Source of the DNA: Lautropia sp.
GTDB lineage: Bacteria > Pseudomonadota > Gammaproteobacteria > Burkholderiales > Burkholderiaceae_E
DNA: 64,000 bases
Assembly: GCA_030528325.1 (NCBI GenBank)
Contig: JAUMZD010000002.1
Coordinates: 94,692 to 158,691, forward strand
Direction: 5' to 3'
This document shows positions 24,461 through 34,504 of the stretch, piece by piece. Both the position numbers and the translations under genes were made by a program. The first letter of the stretch is position 1. Every line of letters begins with the position of its first letter. Below the pieces are notes generated by a model. That model ran no database searches, was not told where the DNA came from, and worked only from the letters and a program-made list of their open reading frames with translations.

Positions 24461-27031
24461 ATGTCAAACTCCCTGGAAAAAACGCCCGTCGAAGTCCGTC
24501 TGAACGCTGCCCCCCGGAATCGTGACGAGGCCGTCCGCGAAGCGGGCGAGCTGCTCGTCAGCGCCGGATTCGCCCAGCCATCCTTTGTCGAGAGCCTGCT
24601 CAAGCGTGAACAGGTCGCCACCACCTTTCTCGGACAGGGCGTGGCCATTCCGCACGGCATGGTCGAGGAAAAGCACCTGGTCAACCGCACCGGCCTCGGC
24701 GTTCTTCAGGTGCCCGCCGGCGTGGTCTGGGGAACCGACGCCGAAGGCAACCAGCAGGTGGTCAAACTGGTCGTGGCCATTGCGGCCGCCTCGGACGAAC
24801 ACATCCAGGTGCTTCGCAAACTGACCCGTCTGATGCGGGATGAAGACCGCATGCAGCGCCTGCAGCAGACCGACAGCCCCGAGGACATCATCGACGCACT
24901 GACAGGCGAGACCAGCGCGGCGCCCGAACCGACGCTGGAAGACTTTCCCGTCGGCCAGAACATCACGCTGAACTATCCCAATGGCCTGCACGCACGCCCC
25001 GCCGCGCAATGGGCCGATACGGCACGCCGCTTCAGGGCGAAGGTTCATGTACGCTGCGCCAACGTGGTGGCCGATGCCCGCAGCGTCGCCTCCCTGCTGA
25101 GCCTCGGCGCCGGTCGTAACGCCCAGCTCCGGATCTCGGCCCAGGGCGATGATGCCCAGTCGGCCATCAGCGCCCTGCTCGGCATCATCAAGCTGCTGGG
25201 CGACGAGGAAATCCGTCAGGCCAGGCTGGCAGAAACCCGCCAGAGCCAGGCTCAGGGCCTCGGGCGCGAGCTGGGAGACTGGGCGCCGAAAGCCGCCAGC
25301 AGCCATCGTGGCATTGCCGCGGCGCCCGGTCTGGTCATCGGCACCCTGGTGCTGGCCACCAGCCAGACGCTGGATGCAGAAGACCAGTTCAACGGCATCG
25401 CCGAAGAGGCAGCCAGGCTGGATCAGGCCCTCTCCAACTCGGAAAAACAGCTCGGCACCCTGATCTCGCAGGCCGAGCGCGCCGGCAGGGTCGAGCAGGC
25501 CAGCATCTTCAAGGCGCACCTGGATCTGATGCGGGATCCGGGCTGGGTGCAGGATGTGACGCGAACCATCGTGGCCGGCCATGGTGCTGCCTGGGCCTGG
25601 CAGCGTTCACTGCCCAGCAGGATCTCGGCACAACAGAACCTGACAGATCCCACGCTGGCCGCACGCGCAGCCGACCTGCAAGATGTGGGGGAGCGCGTGC
25701 TGCGGAACCTGCTCGGCAAGCCCGACAGCGGCAACCCGGGCCAGGGATGGCCCGATGACGCCATTTTGCTGGCCGATGATCTGGCCCCTTCCTTTACGGC
25801 CCAGATCGACACGAGCCGCGTCAAGGGTTTCTGCACGGCCCTGGGCGGCCCCACGGCACACACCGCCATCCTCGCTCGCGCGCTCGGCCTGCCCGCCGTC
25901 GTGGCGGCGGGCGCCAGCATCCTTGATCCGGCCCTCGTCAGGGACGGGCAGGTTCGTGCCATTCTCGATGGCTATCGCGGCACGCTGTACGTGGCTCCCA
26001 CCGAAGCCGCTCTGGCCGAAGCGCAACAGCACATCGCCCACATCGAACAGCTGAAGGAAGAAGAAACCAGGAACCGGATGCAGCCGGCCGTCACCATCGA
26101 TGGACATCGGGTCGAAATCGGTGCCAACGTCAACCGCGCCGATCAGGCCCGGCTGGCGCTCGAAGCCGGCGCCGAAGGCGTGGGTCTGATGCGAACCGAG
26201 TTCCTCTTCCTCGAGCGCGACCACATCCCCAATGAAGAGGAACAGTACGAGGTCTACCGGGCGATGGTGAACGTGCTGGCCGGCAAGCCGCTGATCGTCC
26301 GGACCCTCGACATCGGCGGTGACAAACAGGTGCCGCACATGGCCCTGCCCCACGAAGAGAACCCCTTCCTCGGCGTGCGGGGAGCCCGGCTGCTGCTGCG
26401 TCGGGACGACCTGCTCGAACCCCAGCTGCGGGCTCTCTATCGTGCCGCCCGGCACGGGCCCCTGTCCATCATGTTCCCGATGATCAGCACCATCGAGGAA
26501 GTGCACGCGCTGCGCGAACGCACGGAAGCCATCCGGCAGGCCGTCGATGGCCCCCATGTGCCGATCGGCATCATGATCGAAGTGCCATCGGCGGCCCAGC
26601 TGGCCGACCAGTTTGCGAAGTACGTCGATTTCTTCTCGATCGGCACCAACGATCTGACCCAGTACACGCTGGCGATCGACCGCCAGCATCCCGAACTGGC
26701 CGCGATGGCTGACGGTCTTCACCCGGCCGTCCTGCGCCTCATCGCCGAGACCGTGGCAGGCGCCCGTCCGCACAAGCGGCATGTCGGTGTCTGCGGTGGC
26801 CTGGCCGGCGATCCGCTCGGCGCAGCCATTCTCACCGGCCTGGGCGTCAACGAGCTCAGCATGAGCACCACCGATCTCGGCACCATCAAGGCCTTGTTGC
26901 GCCGCCACACCCTTGGCGAACTGCAGACACTGGCCCAGAAGGCCCTCAACGCCGAAACCGTCGATGATGTCCGTGCCCTCGGCGCCTCTCTCAAACCCGC
27001 CTCATCCCAACCGGCAGGAGCTTCCGTATGA
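24461..27031 (+). CDS. fruB: Multiphosphoryl transfer protein, EIIA(Fru)-HPr-EI fusion
   Basis: At 856 residues, three PTS modules are fused. An EIIA(Fru) domain (about 1-145) has the active His65 in VAIPHGMVEEKHLV. An HPr domain (about 160-250) has His177 in NGLHARPAAQ. An enzyme I domain (about 285-840) has His467 in LGGPTAHTAILAR, plus GVGLMRTEFLFLERDH, SIGTNDLTQYTLAIDR and the catalytic Cys in VCGGLAGDP. The protein can carry phosphate from PEP to FruA without the separate HPr and EI. Its start follows GTGAAAG weakly. Its stop overlaps fruK by ATGA. Confidence 0.96.
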   Translation: MSNSLEKTPVEVRLNAAPRNRDEAVREAGELLVSAGFAQPSFVESLLKREQVATTFLGQGVAIPHGMVEEKHLVNRTGLGVLQVPAGVVWGTDAEGNQQVVKLVVAIAAASDEHIQVLRKLTRLMRDEDRMQRLQQTDSPEDIIDALTGETSAAPEPTLEDFPVGQNITLNYPNGLHARPAAQWADTARRFRAKVHVRCANVVADARSVASLLSLGAGRNAQLRISAQGDDAQSAISALLGIIKLLGDEEIRQARLAETRQSQAQGLGRELGDWAPKAASSHRGIAAAPGLVIGTLVLATSQTLDAEDQFNGIAEEAARLDQALSNSEKQLGTLISQAERAGRVEQASIFKAHLDLMRDPGWVQDVTRTIVAGHGAAWAWQRSLPSRISAQQNLTDPTLAARAADLQDVGERVLRNLLGKPDSGNPGQGWPDDAILLADDLAPSFTAQIDTSRVKGFCTALGGPTAHTAILARALGLPAVVAAGASILDPALVRDGQVRAILDGYRGTLYVAPTEAALAEAQQHIAHIEQLKEEETRNRMQPAVTIDGHRVEIGANVNRADQARLALEAGAEGVGLMRTEFLFLERDHIPNEEEQYEVYRAMVNVLAGKPLIVRTLDIGGDKQVPHMALPHEENPFLGVRGARLLLRRDDLLEPQLRALYRAARHGPLSIMFPMISTIEEVHALRERTEAIRQAVDGPHVPIGIMIEVPSAAQLADQFAKYVDFFSIGTNDLTQYTLAIDRQHPELAAMADGLHPAVLRLIAETVAGARPHKRHVGVCGGLAGDPLGAAILTGLGVNELSMSTTDLGTIKALLRRHTLGELQTLAQKALNAETVDDVRALGASLKPASSQPAGASV

Positions 27032-28002
27032 CTCAGGTATTGACCGTAACGCTGAACCCGGCAATCGACCAGACCATTCCGCTCAAGGAACTGATCCCCG
27101 GTGAGGTGCATCGCGCCACCGGCTACACCAGCACCGCCGGCGGCAAGGGCATCGGCGTCTCGATCATCCTGGCCGATCTGGGCATCCCCACCATCGCCAC
27201 CGGCTGGATCGGCAGCGACAACGACGGCCTGTTCGTCAGCGCCTTCGAAACCCACCGGATCAAGGATGCCATGATCCGGCTGCCCGGCAGCACCCGCACC
27301 AACGTCAAGCTGGTCGATGCGCTGCGTGGCGAGTCCACCGACATCAACCTGCCGGGCCTGCGCATGGATCCGACCGAGCGCGCGCGTGCCGAAAATGCGC
27401 TGCTCGATCGGGTCAATGCGCTGACCCGTGCTGGCGACTGGTGTGAGCTGGCCGGCAGTCTGCCCCCCGGCTGCGATGTCCATACCTGGTTCCGGCTGGC
27501 CAGGCTGCTCACCGACAAGGGCGTCCACCTGATCATCGACGTGGCCGGCGCCTCGCTGGGCGAACTGCTCAAGGGCTGGGCCAACGAAGTCTCCCCCACG
27601 GTCGGGCCACTGATGATCAAGCCCAACAAGTCCGAACTGGAAGAACTGGTCGGGCGCCCGCTGAACACGCAGGCCGAGCTGATCGAAGCTGCCGAACAGC
27701 TCCGTGCCGGCGGTGTCCAGCGCGTCGTCGTCTCGCTGGGCGGAGACGGCGCACTGATCATCGGCCCCGAAGGGCGCTGGATGGGCAAGCCGCCCAAGGT
27801 CAATGTCACCACCACCGTCGGGGCAGGAGACACGCTGGTCGCCGGCACCACGGCTGCCATGCTGCGCGGCCAGACCTTCCCCGATGCCGCCGTCTGGGGC
27901 ATGGCCTGTGCCGCCGCCCGGATCCAGCGCATCGACTATTCCCTGCCGCCGATCAGTGAGATCGAAGAGCTGGCCAGACAGGTCAGTGTGACCCCGCTCT
28001 GA
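27028..28002 (+). CDS. fruK: 1-phosphofructokinase
   Basis: The 324-residue PfkB-family kinase phosphorylates the fructose 1-phosphate delivered by FruA to fructose 1,6-bisphosphate. LTVTLNPAIDQTI and AGGKGIGVSIILADLG are the N-terminal PfkB features. The C-terminal signature VGAGDTLVAGTTAAML contains the catalytic Asp. It is the middle gene of fruBKA, overlapping fruB by four bases and followed by fruA after 33. Confidence 0.96.
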   Translation: MTQVLTVTLNPAIDQTIPLKELIPGEVHRATGYTSTAGGKGIGVSIILADLGIPTIATGWIGSDNDGLFVSAFETHRIKDAMIRLPGSTRTNVKLVDALRGESTDINLPGLRMDPTERARAENALLDRVNALTRAGDWCELAGSLPPGCDVHTWFRLARLLTDKGVHLIIDVAGASLGELLKGWANEVSPTVGPLMIKPNKSELEELVGRPLNTQAELIEAAEQLRAGGVQRVVVSLGGDGALIIGPEGRWMGKPPKVNVTTTVGAGDTLVAGTTAAMLRGQTFPDAAVWGMACAAARIQRIDYSLPPISEIEELARQVSVTPL

Positions 28003-28035
28003 CCGTCGCAGCCACCCATCAAAGGAGAAGTCCTC

Positions 28036-29826
28036 GTGGCAAGTATCTTGGCAATCACCGCCAGCCAGTCCGGGCCCGCGCACAGCTTCATCATCGGAGA
28101 AGCGCTGCAGGCCGCTGCGGGCAAGGCCGGCCACCAACTCACCCTGAAGGTGTTCAGCCACCTTGGCGAACACGGTTCGTTCTCCGCGAGCGAACTGGCA
28201 ACCGCCGACGTTCTCATCGTCGTGGCGGACACCCCCCTCGGTCCTTCGAGCCTGCCCGCAAACGTCCGTGTCCACCGAAGCACCCCCCAGGCCGTCTTCG
28301 ACGATGCCGACGCCGTGCTGAAAGCCGCCCTCGGAGACCAGGCGACCGCCACCTCATCCCGGCCCGCCAGCGCAGGCCCTGCACCGACCGGCGCACCACC
28401 GGGCGGCATGAAGATCGTGGCGATCACCTCGTGCCCGACCGGCGTGGCTCACACCTTCATGGCCGCCGAAGCGCTGGAACAGGGCGCCGAGACCGATGGC
28501 TATCAGATCAAGGTCGAAACGCAGGGGTCGGTCGGTGCTCAGAACGCACTCACACCCGAAGAGATCGCAGCGGCCGACCTCGTCGTGATCGCCGCCGACA
28601 CCCAGGTCAACAAGTCACGCTTCGTCGGCAAGCGTCTCTACAGCACCAGCACCAAGGCGGCCATCCGGGATGCCAATGCCCTGATCCGTCAGGCCTATGC
28701 CGAAGCCAGGCCCTGGTCCGAAAGCGGCAGCAGCGACACTGCCGCCACTGGCGGGGCCGAAGCCGCATCCGCCAGCAAAGCCGGATCCGGCGGCCCATAC
28801 AAGCACCTGATGACCGGCGTCTCGTTCATGCTGCCCTTCGTGGTGGCCGGCGGTCTGCTGATTGCGCTGGCCTTCGCACTGGGTGGCATCTACGTCTATG
28901 AAGACAGCAACCAGGGCACCCTCGGCTACCTGCTGTTCCAGATCGGCGCGAAGCACGCCTTCGCCCTGATGGTGCCGATCCTCGCCGGCTACATCTCCTT
29001 CTCCATCGCCGACCGCCCCGGGCTTGCCCCGGGCATGGTGGGCGGCATGATCGCCAACACGGTCGGCGCCGGCTTTCTTGGCGGCATCGTGGCTGGCTTC
29101 CTGGCTGGCTACATCAGCCTTGCCCTGAACCGCTACATCAAGCTGCCTCGCACACTCGACGGGCTGAAACCGGTACTGATCCTGCCGCTGCTGTCCACCG
29201 GCATCGTCGGCCTGCTGATGATGACCGTACTGGGCGAACCCACGGCTGCGGCGCTGACCGCGCTGACCGAATGGCTGAAGGGCATGCAGACCAGCAGCGC
29301 GATCATGCTGGGCATCATCCTGGGCGCCATGATGGGCTTCGACCTCGGCGGCCCCGTCAACAAGGCAGCCTACGTCTTCGGCACCACGCTGATCGCCAGC
29401 AACATCACGATGCCGATGGCCTCCGTCATGGCGGCCGGCATGGTGCCACCGCTTGGCATCGCCATTGCCTGCTGGCTGTTCCGCAGCCGCTTCAGCGCCG
29501 AGGAACGCGAAGCCTCGAAGGCTGCAGCCGTGCTGGGACTCGCCTTCATCACCGAAGGTGCCATTCCCTTCGTGGCCCGCGACCCGCTACGCGTGATCCC
29601 GGCCTGCATGACCGGCGCAGCCGTGGCCGGCGGCCTCTCGGCCCTGTTCGGCGTGACGCTCGCAGCCCCGCACGGTGGCATCTTCGTGCTGGCGATCCCC
29701 GGTGCAGTCAACCATGTGCTGATGTATGCAGCCGCCATCGCCGGCGGTTCGCTTGCCTGTGCCATCATGCTGGGCATCCTGAAACGCCCGGTGGTGGCGA
29801 CACCGGCGACCGCGGCACCTGCCTGA
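28036..29826 (+). CDS. fruA: PTS fructose permease, EIIB'-EIIB-EIIC
   Basis: The protein has 596 residues with a GTG start behind AAAGGAG. The first ~100 residues form a IIB' domain that lacks the active cysteine. The second IIB domain (about 125-225) has the phosphorylated Cys in ITSCPTGVAHTFMAAEAL. The IIC domain (about 250-590) has about eight to ten membrane helices, including FMLPFVVAGGLLIALAFALG and GFDLGGPVNKAAYVFG. It imports fructose as fructose 1-phosphate. The duplicated IIB with a dead first copy is a usual feature of FruA. Confidence 0.96.
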   Translation: MASILAITASQSGPAHSFIIGEALQAAAGKAGHQLTLKVFSHLGEHGSFSASELATADVLIVVADTPLGPSSLPANVRVHRSTPQAVFDDADAVLKAALGDQATATSSRPASAGPAPTGAPPGGMKIVAITSCPTGVAHTFMAAEALEQGAETDGYQIKVETQGSVGAQNALTPEEIAAADLVVIAADTQVNKSRFVGKRLYSTSTKAAIRDANALIRQAYAEARPWSESGSSDTAATGGAEAASASKAGSGGPYKHLMTGVSFMLPFVVAGGLLIALAFALGGIYVYEDSNQGTLGYLLFQIGAKHAFALMVPILAGYISFSIADRPGLAPGMVGGMIANTVGAGFLGGIVAGFLAGYISLALNRYIKLPRTLDGLKPVLILPLLSTGIVGLLMMTVLGEPTAAALTALTEWLKGMQTSSAIMLGIILGAMMGFDLGGPVNKAAYVFGTTLIASNITMPMASVMAAGMVPPLGIAIACWLFRSRFSAEEREASKAAAVLGLAFITEGAIPFVARDPLRVIPACMTGAAVAGGLSALFGVTLAAPHGGIFVLAIPGAVNHVLMYAAAIAGGSLACAIMLGILKRPVVATPATAAPA

Positions 29827-30040
29827 CGGGCCGACGGACGTCCTCACCGGCAGCACCCGGACACGGGCTGCCTGCCGGCGGGGCAATACCAACCTGGGTC
29901 TGCGCTGCCGGATCGAAGCATCTGGCCGCCGGACATCCATGACAAGGCAGTGAAGCATGAACCTTCTGCCTCACCGCTTCCTGCTGTGCCCAAGGTCGTG
30001 GGAACGGGTCAGGCAGCGCCCGACCCTCACGCCCTGAGGT

Positions 30041-30520
30041 TTACTTCACCGCATTCGGCACCAGCTTCTCGAGCCCGGCCAACGGCCCGTAGACGCTTTC
30101 CGGCAGATGATGGCGCTTGCCCATGTAGGCGGCCGTGTTCATCGAGGCAAAGACGTTACCCTTGCCGTCTTCCCAGACCAGCACCTTCGAGGGCAGGTCG
30201 ATCGCCATCGTCGGCGACTGAACCATCATCGGCGTACCCAGCTTCGGGTTGCCGAACACGATCACGCTGGCAGCCGGCATCTTCAGCTGCTGGGCCTCGG
30301 CTGCCTTCTGGTGATCGATGACCGTGAAGATCGTCAGTCCTTTGGCCTTCAGCGCATCCTGAATGCGCTGCACCGATTCGGAAGCCGAGTAAGCGCTTTT
30401 CACGGTCAGCAGACCATCCACGTCGGGCATCGCGGCGCCCTGCGACGCGAACGCCGCACCACCACTCACCACGGCCATCGACAGCACCAACGACTGGATC
30501 CAGGGAAACTTCATCGACAT
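30041..30520 (-). CDS. Secreted DUF302 family protein
   Basis: The 159-residue protein has a signal peptide (MKFPWIQSLVLSMAVVSGGA, then AFA) and is probably periplasmic. The rest is a DUF302 domain with LTIFTVIDHQKAAEAQQLKM, VIVFGNPKLGTPMM and LPSKVLVWEDGKGNVF. The biochemical role of DUF302 is unknown. AAGGAG stands in front of two close ATGs (30520 and 30514); the second has better spacing. It is convergent with fruA. Confidence 0.87.
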   Translation of the reverse strand: MSMKFPWIQSLVLSMAVVSGGAAFASQGAAMPDVDGLLTVKSAYSASESVQRIQDALKAKGLTIFTVIDHQKAAEAQQLKMPAASVIVFGNPKLGTPMMVQSPTMAIDLPSKVLVWEDGKGNVFASMNTAAYMGKRHHLPESVYGPLAGLEKLVPNAVK

Positions 30521-30835
30521 TTGCTCCTTGCTTGGATTGAAAAGGGTTCTGCCTGTATCAAACGTCGGAAAGACTCCAACCGTTTACACAGCCACGAACA
30601 CACTGATGACGGACACCCATCGATACAGGGTCGCACGGTACCACACCCTGCCTCAGGTCGGGCCACGCGGTGCCCGTTCCCGTCATCGACGCCCCTGTTC
30701 CAGCAGCCCCCAGATGATGCCGGCACCGGCCGCAACCCGGGGTAAACCTCATTGTCCAGCCCGCCGAAAGCCGGTTAAAAACGACATGCCGATACGGCAA
30801 CACGGTGACACCACGAAACCCGGCCCGTCTGAACC
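30521..30835. other. Divergent intergenic region, no gene seen
   Basis: This 315-base spacer lies between the DUF302 gene (leftward) and the HIT gene (rightward). It has no ribosome site followed by a plausible frame and no repeat of families A-C. It presumably holds both promoters. Confidence 0.5.
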
Positions 30836-31291
30836 ATGCCCGAATTTGTCGATACCTCCCCTCCCGGCCAATGCATCTTCTGCCGTCTGGTAGCAGGCGA
30901 GATACCCTCGGCCCGCGTCCACGAAGATGAGCTGACCATCGCGTTCATGGATATCGGCCAGGTCAATCCGGGTCACGTACTGGTGGCCACCCGGCGGCAC
31001 GCCACCGATCTTTTCGAGATCACCGAAGCGGAAGCGGCGGCCATCATGCAGACAGCCCATCGCGTGGCGCATGCGCTGAAACAGGTCTTTGATGCACCGG
31101 CTCTCACGCTGCTGCAGGCCAATGGACGGGAAGGCTTCCAGACCGTCTTCCACTTCCACCTGCATGTCGTCCCACGTCATGCCAACGACGGCTGCGAGCT
31201 GATCTGGCCACGAGCCGAGCCGCCCGCCACGGAGCTGGAGGATCACGCCCGCCAGATCCGCGCCGCGCTGGCCGCTACCAGTCGTCCATGA
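30836..31291 (+). CDS. HIT-family nucleotide hydrolase/transferase
   Basis: At 151 residues it has the histidine triad HFHLHVVPR near the C-terminal third and CIFCRLVAGEIP near the start, typical of HINT/FHIT-like enzymes that cleave nucleoside phosphoramidates or dinucleotides. DIGQVNPGHVLVATRRHA is the conserved middle segment. It is a single gene, convergent with the aldehyde dehydrogenase gene, and a family A element separates the two. Confidence 0.92.
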   Translation: MPEFVDTSPPGQCIFCRLVAGEIPSARVHEDELTIAFMDIGQVNPGHVLVATRRHATDLFEITEAEAAAIMQTAHRVAHALKQVFDAPALTLLQANGREGFQTVFHFHLHVVPRHANDGCELIWPRAEPPATELEDHARQIRAALAATSRP

Positions 31292-31304
31292 CCGATCCGG
31301 CCCA

Positions 31305-31410
31305 AGCGCTTGGGCGGTAGGAATCGCGACGGCGAAAATCGGCCCCGCCGAGCACAGTTTGTGCCCGATTCGCCGCCCCATAGCCGATGCCATGAGGCAA
31401 GAGGCGGGAG
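31305..31410 (+). repeat. Family A element, left two-thirds
   Basis: It begins AAGCGCTTGGGCGGTAGGAA, continues with the GGCGAAAATCGG / CCCGATTCGCCG stem, and ends near GCAAGAGGCGGGAG without a right terminal repeat. It stops four bases before the stop codon of the aldehyde dehydrogenase gene and sits between two convergent genes, a position suited to two-way termination. Confidence 0.85.
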
Positions 31411-31413
31411 TGA

Positions 31414-32940
31414 TCAGAAGAAGCCCAGCGCCTCCGCGTTGTAGCTCACGAGCAGGCACTTCGTCTGCTGGTAGGCATTCAGCGCCATCTTGTGAGTCTC
31501 GCGTCCGATGCCCGAGTGCTTGTAGCCACCGAAGGCCGCGTGGGCCGGATACAGGTGGTAGCAGTTGGTCCAGACCCGCCCGGCCTGGATCTCGCGACCC
31601 ATCCGGTACGCACGGGTGCCGTTTCGTGTCCACACTCCGGCACCCAGACCGAAGAAGGTGTCGTTCGCAATCTCGATGGCTTCCGCCTCATCCTTGAACG
31701 TGACGACCGAGGCCACCGGCCCGAAGATCTCCTCCTGGAACACGCGCATCTGGTTGTTGCCCAGCAGCATCGTGGGCTTCACGTAGAAGCCATCCTTCAG
31801 GCCTTCGCCCGGGTCGTTCCGACTGCCACCGATCAGCACCTCGGCACCTTCGTTCCGACCGATATCCAGATAGGAGAGGATCTTGTCGAGCTGCTGCTGC
31901 GACGCCTGTGCGCCGACCATCGTGGTCTTGTCGAGCGGGTTGCCTGCCTTGATCTTCTCGACGCGCTTGATGGCCTTCTCGATGAAACGGTCATAGATCG
32001 ATTCCTGTACCAGCACCCGGGACGGGCAGGTGCAGACCTCACCCTGATTCAGCGCGAACATCGTGAGCCCTTCCAGCGCCTTGTCGAGGAAGGCATCGTC
32101 ATGATCCAGCACGTCGGCAAAGAAGATGTTCGGGCTCTTGCCGCCCAGCTCGACCGTCGTCGGAATCAGGTTGTCGGCGGCCGCATGGAGAATGTGCTTT
32201 CCGGTCGGCGTCGACCCGGTGAAGGCCAGTTTGGCGATCCGCTTGCTGTTGGCCAGCGCATCCCCGGCCTCCTTGCCGAAGCCGTTGACCACGTTCACCA
32301 CCCCCGGCGGGAACAGGTCGCCGATCAGCTCCATGAACAGCATGATCGAAGCCGGCGTCTGCTCGGCCGGTTTCAGCACCACGCAGTTGCCCGCGGCCAG
32401 TGCCGGCGCCAGCTTCCAGGCCGCCATCAGCAGCGGAAAGTTCCACGGAATGATCTGGCCCACCACGCCCATCGGCTCATGGAAGTGGTATGCCACCGTA
32501 TTTTCATCGATCTCGGAAATGCCACCTTCCTGGGCACGGATGCAGCCAGCGAAATACCGGAAATGGTCGATCGCCAGCGGAATGTCTGCCGCCATCGTTT
32601 CGCGCAGCGGCTTGCCGTTGTCGATGGTCTCGGCCACAGCCAGCGTGGCCAGGTTCTTCTCCATCCGGTCGGCCACCGCCAGCAGAAGCCCGGAACGGTC
32701 AGCCACCGAAGTTTTGCCCCACTTCCGGCGTGCTGCATGAGCCGCATCGAGGGCAAGCTCGATGTCGGCAGCGGAGGATCGGGGAATACGGCAGAAGGGC
32801 TTGCCATCGATGGGAGAAACATTCTCGAAATAATTGCCATCGACCGGCGGCGTCCATTTCCCGTCGATGTAGTTGTCGTACTGCTTCCTGAAGGGAAAAT
32901 CGATACTGATACCAGCTTTCTTCAAGTCGTTTGCATCCAT
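31414..32940 (-). CDS. NAD-dependent aldehyde dehydrogenase, ExaC/AldB type
   Basis: The 508-residue protein starts at an ATG behind AAGGAGACGG. The catalytic Glu is in [12 protein letters not shown] and the nucleophilic Cys in [11 protein letters not shown]; the cofactor segment reads [20 protein letters not shown]. The C-terminus [13 protein letters not shown] is close to that of the acetaldehyde dehydrogenases of ethanol oxidation (ExaC, AcoD, AldB). It is probably cytoplasmic and oxidises acetaldehyde or a similar short aldehyde; the substrate is inferred. It is monocistronic and divergent from selD. Confidence 0.93.
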   Translation of the reverse strand: MDANDLKKAGISIDFPFRKQYDNYIDGKWTPPVDGNYFENVSPIDGKPFCRIPRSSAADIELALDAAHAARRKWGKTSVADRSGLLLAVADRMEKNLATLAVAETIDNGKPLRETMAADIPLAIDHFRYFAGCIRAQEGGISEIDENTVAYHFHEPMGVVGQIIPWNFPLLMAAWKLAPALAAGNCVVLKPAEQTPASIMLFMELIGDLFPPGVVNVVNGFGKEAGDALANSKRIAKLAFTGSTPTGKHILHAAADNLIPTTVELGGKSPNIFFADVLDHDDAFLDKALEGLTMFALNQGEVCTCPSRVLVQESIYDRFIEKAIKRVEKIKAGNPLDKTTMVGAQASQQQLDKILSYLDIGRNEGAEVLIGGSRNDPGEGLKDGFYVKPTMLLGNNQMRVFQEEIFGPVASVVTFKDEAEAIEIANDTFFGLGAGVWTRNGTRAYRMGREIQAGRVWTNCYHLYPAHAAFGGYKHSGIGRETHKMALNAYQQTKCLLVSYNAEALGFF

Positions 32941-32997
32941 CTGCCGTCTCCTTGATTTCATGGCGTGCACGTGTGCTGCTACCCGGCGGGCGCCCCA

Positions 32998-33016
32998 GGC
33001 GCTTGGGCGGCAGGAA
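32998..33016 (+). repeat. Family A partial element (left end only)
   Basis: GGCGCTTGGGCGGCAGGAA matches the first 19 bases of the family A terminal repeat. It lies in the spacer between the aldehyde dehydrogenase start and selD. The rest of the element is missing. Confidence 0.65.
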
Positions 33017-33221
33017 CACCCCTCCAGTCGACACATGCGACGAATCCATCTTACTGCCCGCCCACCGGCCGGTGATATCCGGTAGAACCCTTGGACGCCT
33101 CATCCGTCACGGAACACCGGCACGTGTCGAACAAACCCGGCCACACTGGCGCCGGTGAGAACAGGTACACTCTAGAATGTGATCCTGTCTGCGCCGCCAG
33201 CGCGTGTCCACAGGAACCATC

Positions 33222-34280
33222 ATGAACCAGAACACACAAGCCCCCCGTCTGACCTCCCTTTCCCATGGCGGCGGCTGCGGCTGCAAGATCGCACCCGGTG
33301 TCCTGTCGGATCTGCTGGCCAAAAGCCATCTGACGGGCACTCTCCCCTTCCCAGACCTGCTGGTAGGCACCGAAACCGCCGACGATGCCGCCGTCTACCG
33401 CCTCAACGACCATCAGGCCATCGTCGCCACGACCGATTTCTTCATGCCCATCGTCGATGATCCGCATGACTTCGGCCGCATCGCCGCCACCAATGCCATC
33501 TCCGACATCTATGCGATGGGTGCCACACCGCTGATGGCACTGGCGATCGTCGGCATGCCGATCAATGTGCTGCCACACGAGGTGATCGGCCAGATTCTCG
33601 CCGGCGGCCAGTCCGTCTGCCGTGAGGCAGGCATCCCGCTGGCAGGCGGCCATTCGATCGACTCGGTCGAACCGATCTACGGGCTGGTGGCCATCGGCGT
33701 GGTCGATCCGAAGAACCTGAAGCGCAACGCCTCCGCCCAAGCCGGGGATTTGCTGATCCTCGGCAAGCCACTGGGCGTGGGCATCTATTCGGCCGCGCTC
33801 AAGAAGGACAGGCTCAGTCCCGACCTCTACCAGCAGATGGTCGACGCCACCACACGCCTGAACCGCCCCGGTATCGATCTGGCACAACTGCCCGACGTCC
33901 ATGCACTGACCGATGTCACCGGCTTCGGCCTGCTCGGGCACACGCTGGAAGTGGCCAGGGGGGCTGGCCTCACTGCGCGTCTGGATGCCGCCGCGATTCC
34001 CTTCCTGCCGAACGTGGAGGCACTGGCCAGGGATGGCTGCATCACCGGCGCTTCCGGCCGGAACTGGGCCGCTTATGGCGAACACATCGAACTGCCTGCC
34101 GATGCGCATCCCTCCCTGCAGGCGCTGCTGAGCGATCCACAGACAGCCGGCGGCCTGCTGACGGCCTGTTCGCCGTCGGCCAGGGATGAGGTACTGGCCG
34201 CCTTTGCCAGACACGGTTTTGCCGAAGCCGCCGTGATCGGCCAACTGGAAGCCGGCCCAGCCCGGGTCGTCGTCAGCTGA
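33222..34280 (+). CDS. selD: Selenide, water dikinase
   Basis: The 352-residue enzyme makes selenophosphate from selenide and ATP. The N-terminal GGGCGCK carries Cys19 and Cys21, where Cys19 fills the position that is Sec or Cys in the family, and Lys22. ATTDFFMPIVDDP and the AIR-synthase-like GDLLILGKPLGVGIY follow. The ATG at 33222 follows AGGAA; a GTG-like extension upstream has no ribosome site. selA, selB and selenocysteine tRNA are not in the window, so selenophosphate could serve selenouridine, selenocysteine or both. Confidence 0.95.
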   Translation: MNQNTQAPRLTSLSHGGGCGCKIAPGVLSDLLAKSHLTGTLPFPDLLVGTETADDAAVYRLNDHQAIVATTDFFMPIVDDPHDFGRIAATNAISDIYAMGATPLMALAIVGMPINVLPHEVIGQILAGGQSVCREAGIPLAGGHSIDSVEPIYGLVAIGVVDPKNLKRNASAQAGDLLILGKPLGVGIYSAALKKDRLSPDLYQQMVDATTRLNRPGIDLAQLPDVHALTDVTGFGLLGHTLEVARGAGLTARLDAAAIPFLPNVEALARDGCITGASGRNWAAYGEHIELPADAHPSLQALLSDPQTAGGLLTACSPSARDEVLAAFARHGFAEAAVIGQLEAGPARVVVS

Positions 34281-34286
34281 ACCCCC

Positions 34287-34330
34287 AGGAGCTTGGGCGG
34301 CAGGAATCGCGACGGCGAAAACCGGCCTGC
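34287..34330 (+). repeat. Family A partial element after selD
   Basis: AGGAGCTTGGGCGGCAGGAA and then TCGCGACGGCGAAAACCGGCC match the left 40 bases of family A. The copy starts six bases past the selD stop and then loses similarity. Confidence 0.8.
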
Positions 34331-34504
34331 CGGATGTCGGGCCTCAGGCCTCAGGCATTGCCTTGTGACCATGCAAGTCTCAGGGTTTACCCTGTACGCC
34401 CCCTATGGCCCCACACCCGGGCCAGGCGGGCAGCATCATGCGTCAACGCCTGCGATTAAAATGCGGTTTTACGCCCTGGCCGCTCGGCCCACGAGCACGC
34501 ATCC

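Noticed and set aside
31492..32955. A plus-strand open frame of 487 codons opposite the aldehyde dehydrogenase gene
   Set aside because: Antisense shadow without motifs; the aldehyde dehydrogenase reads cleanly on the minus strand.
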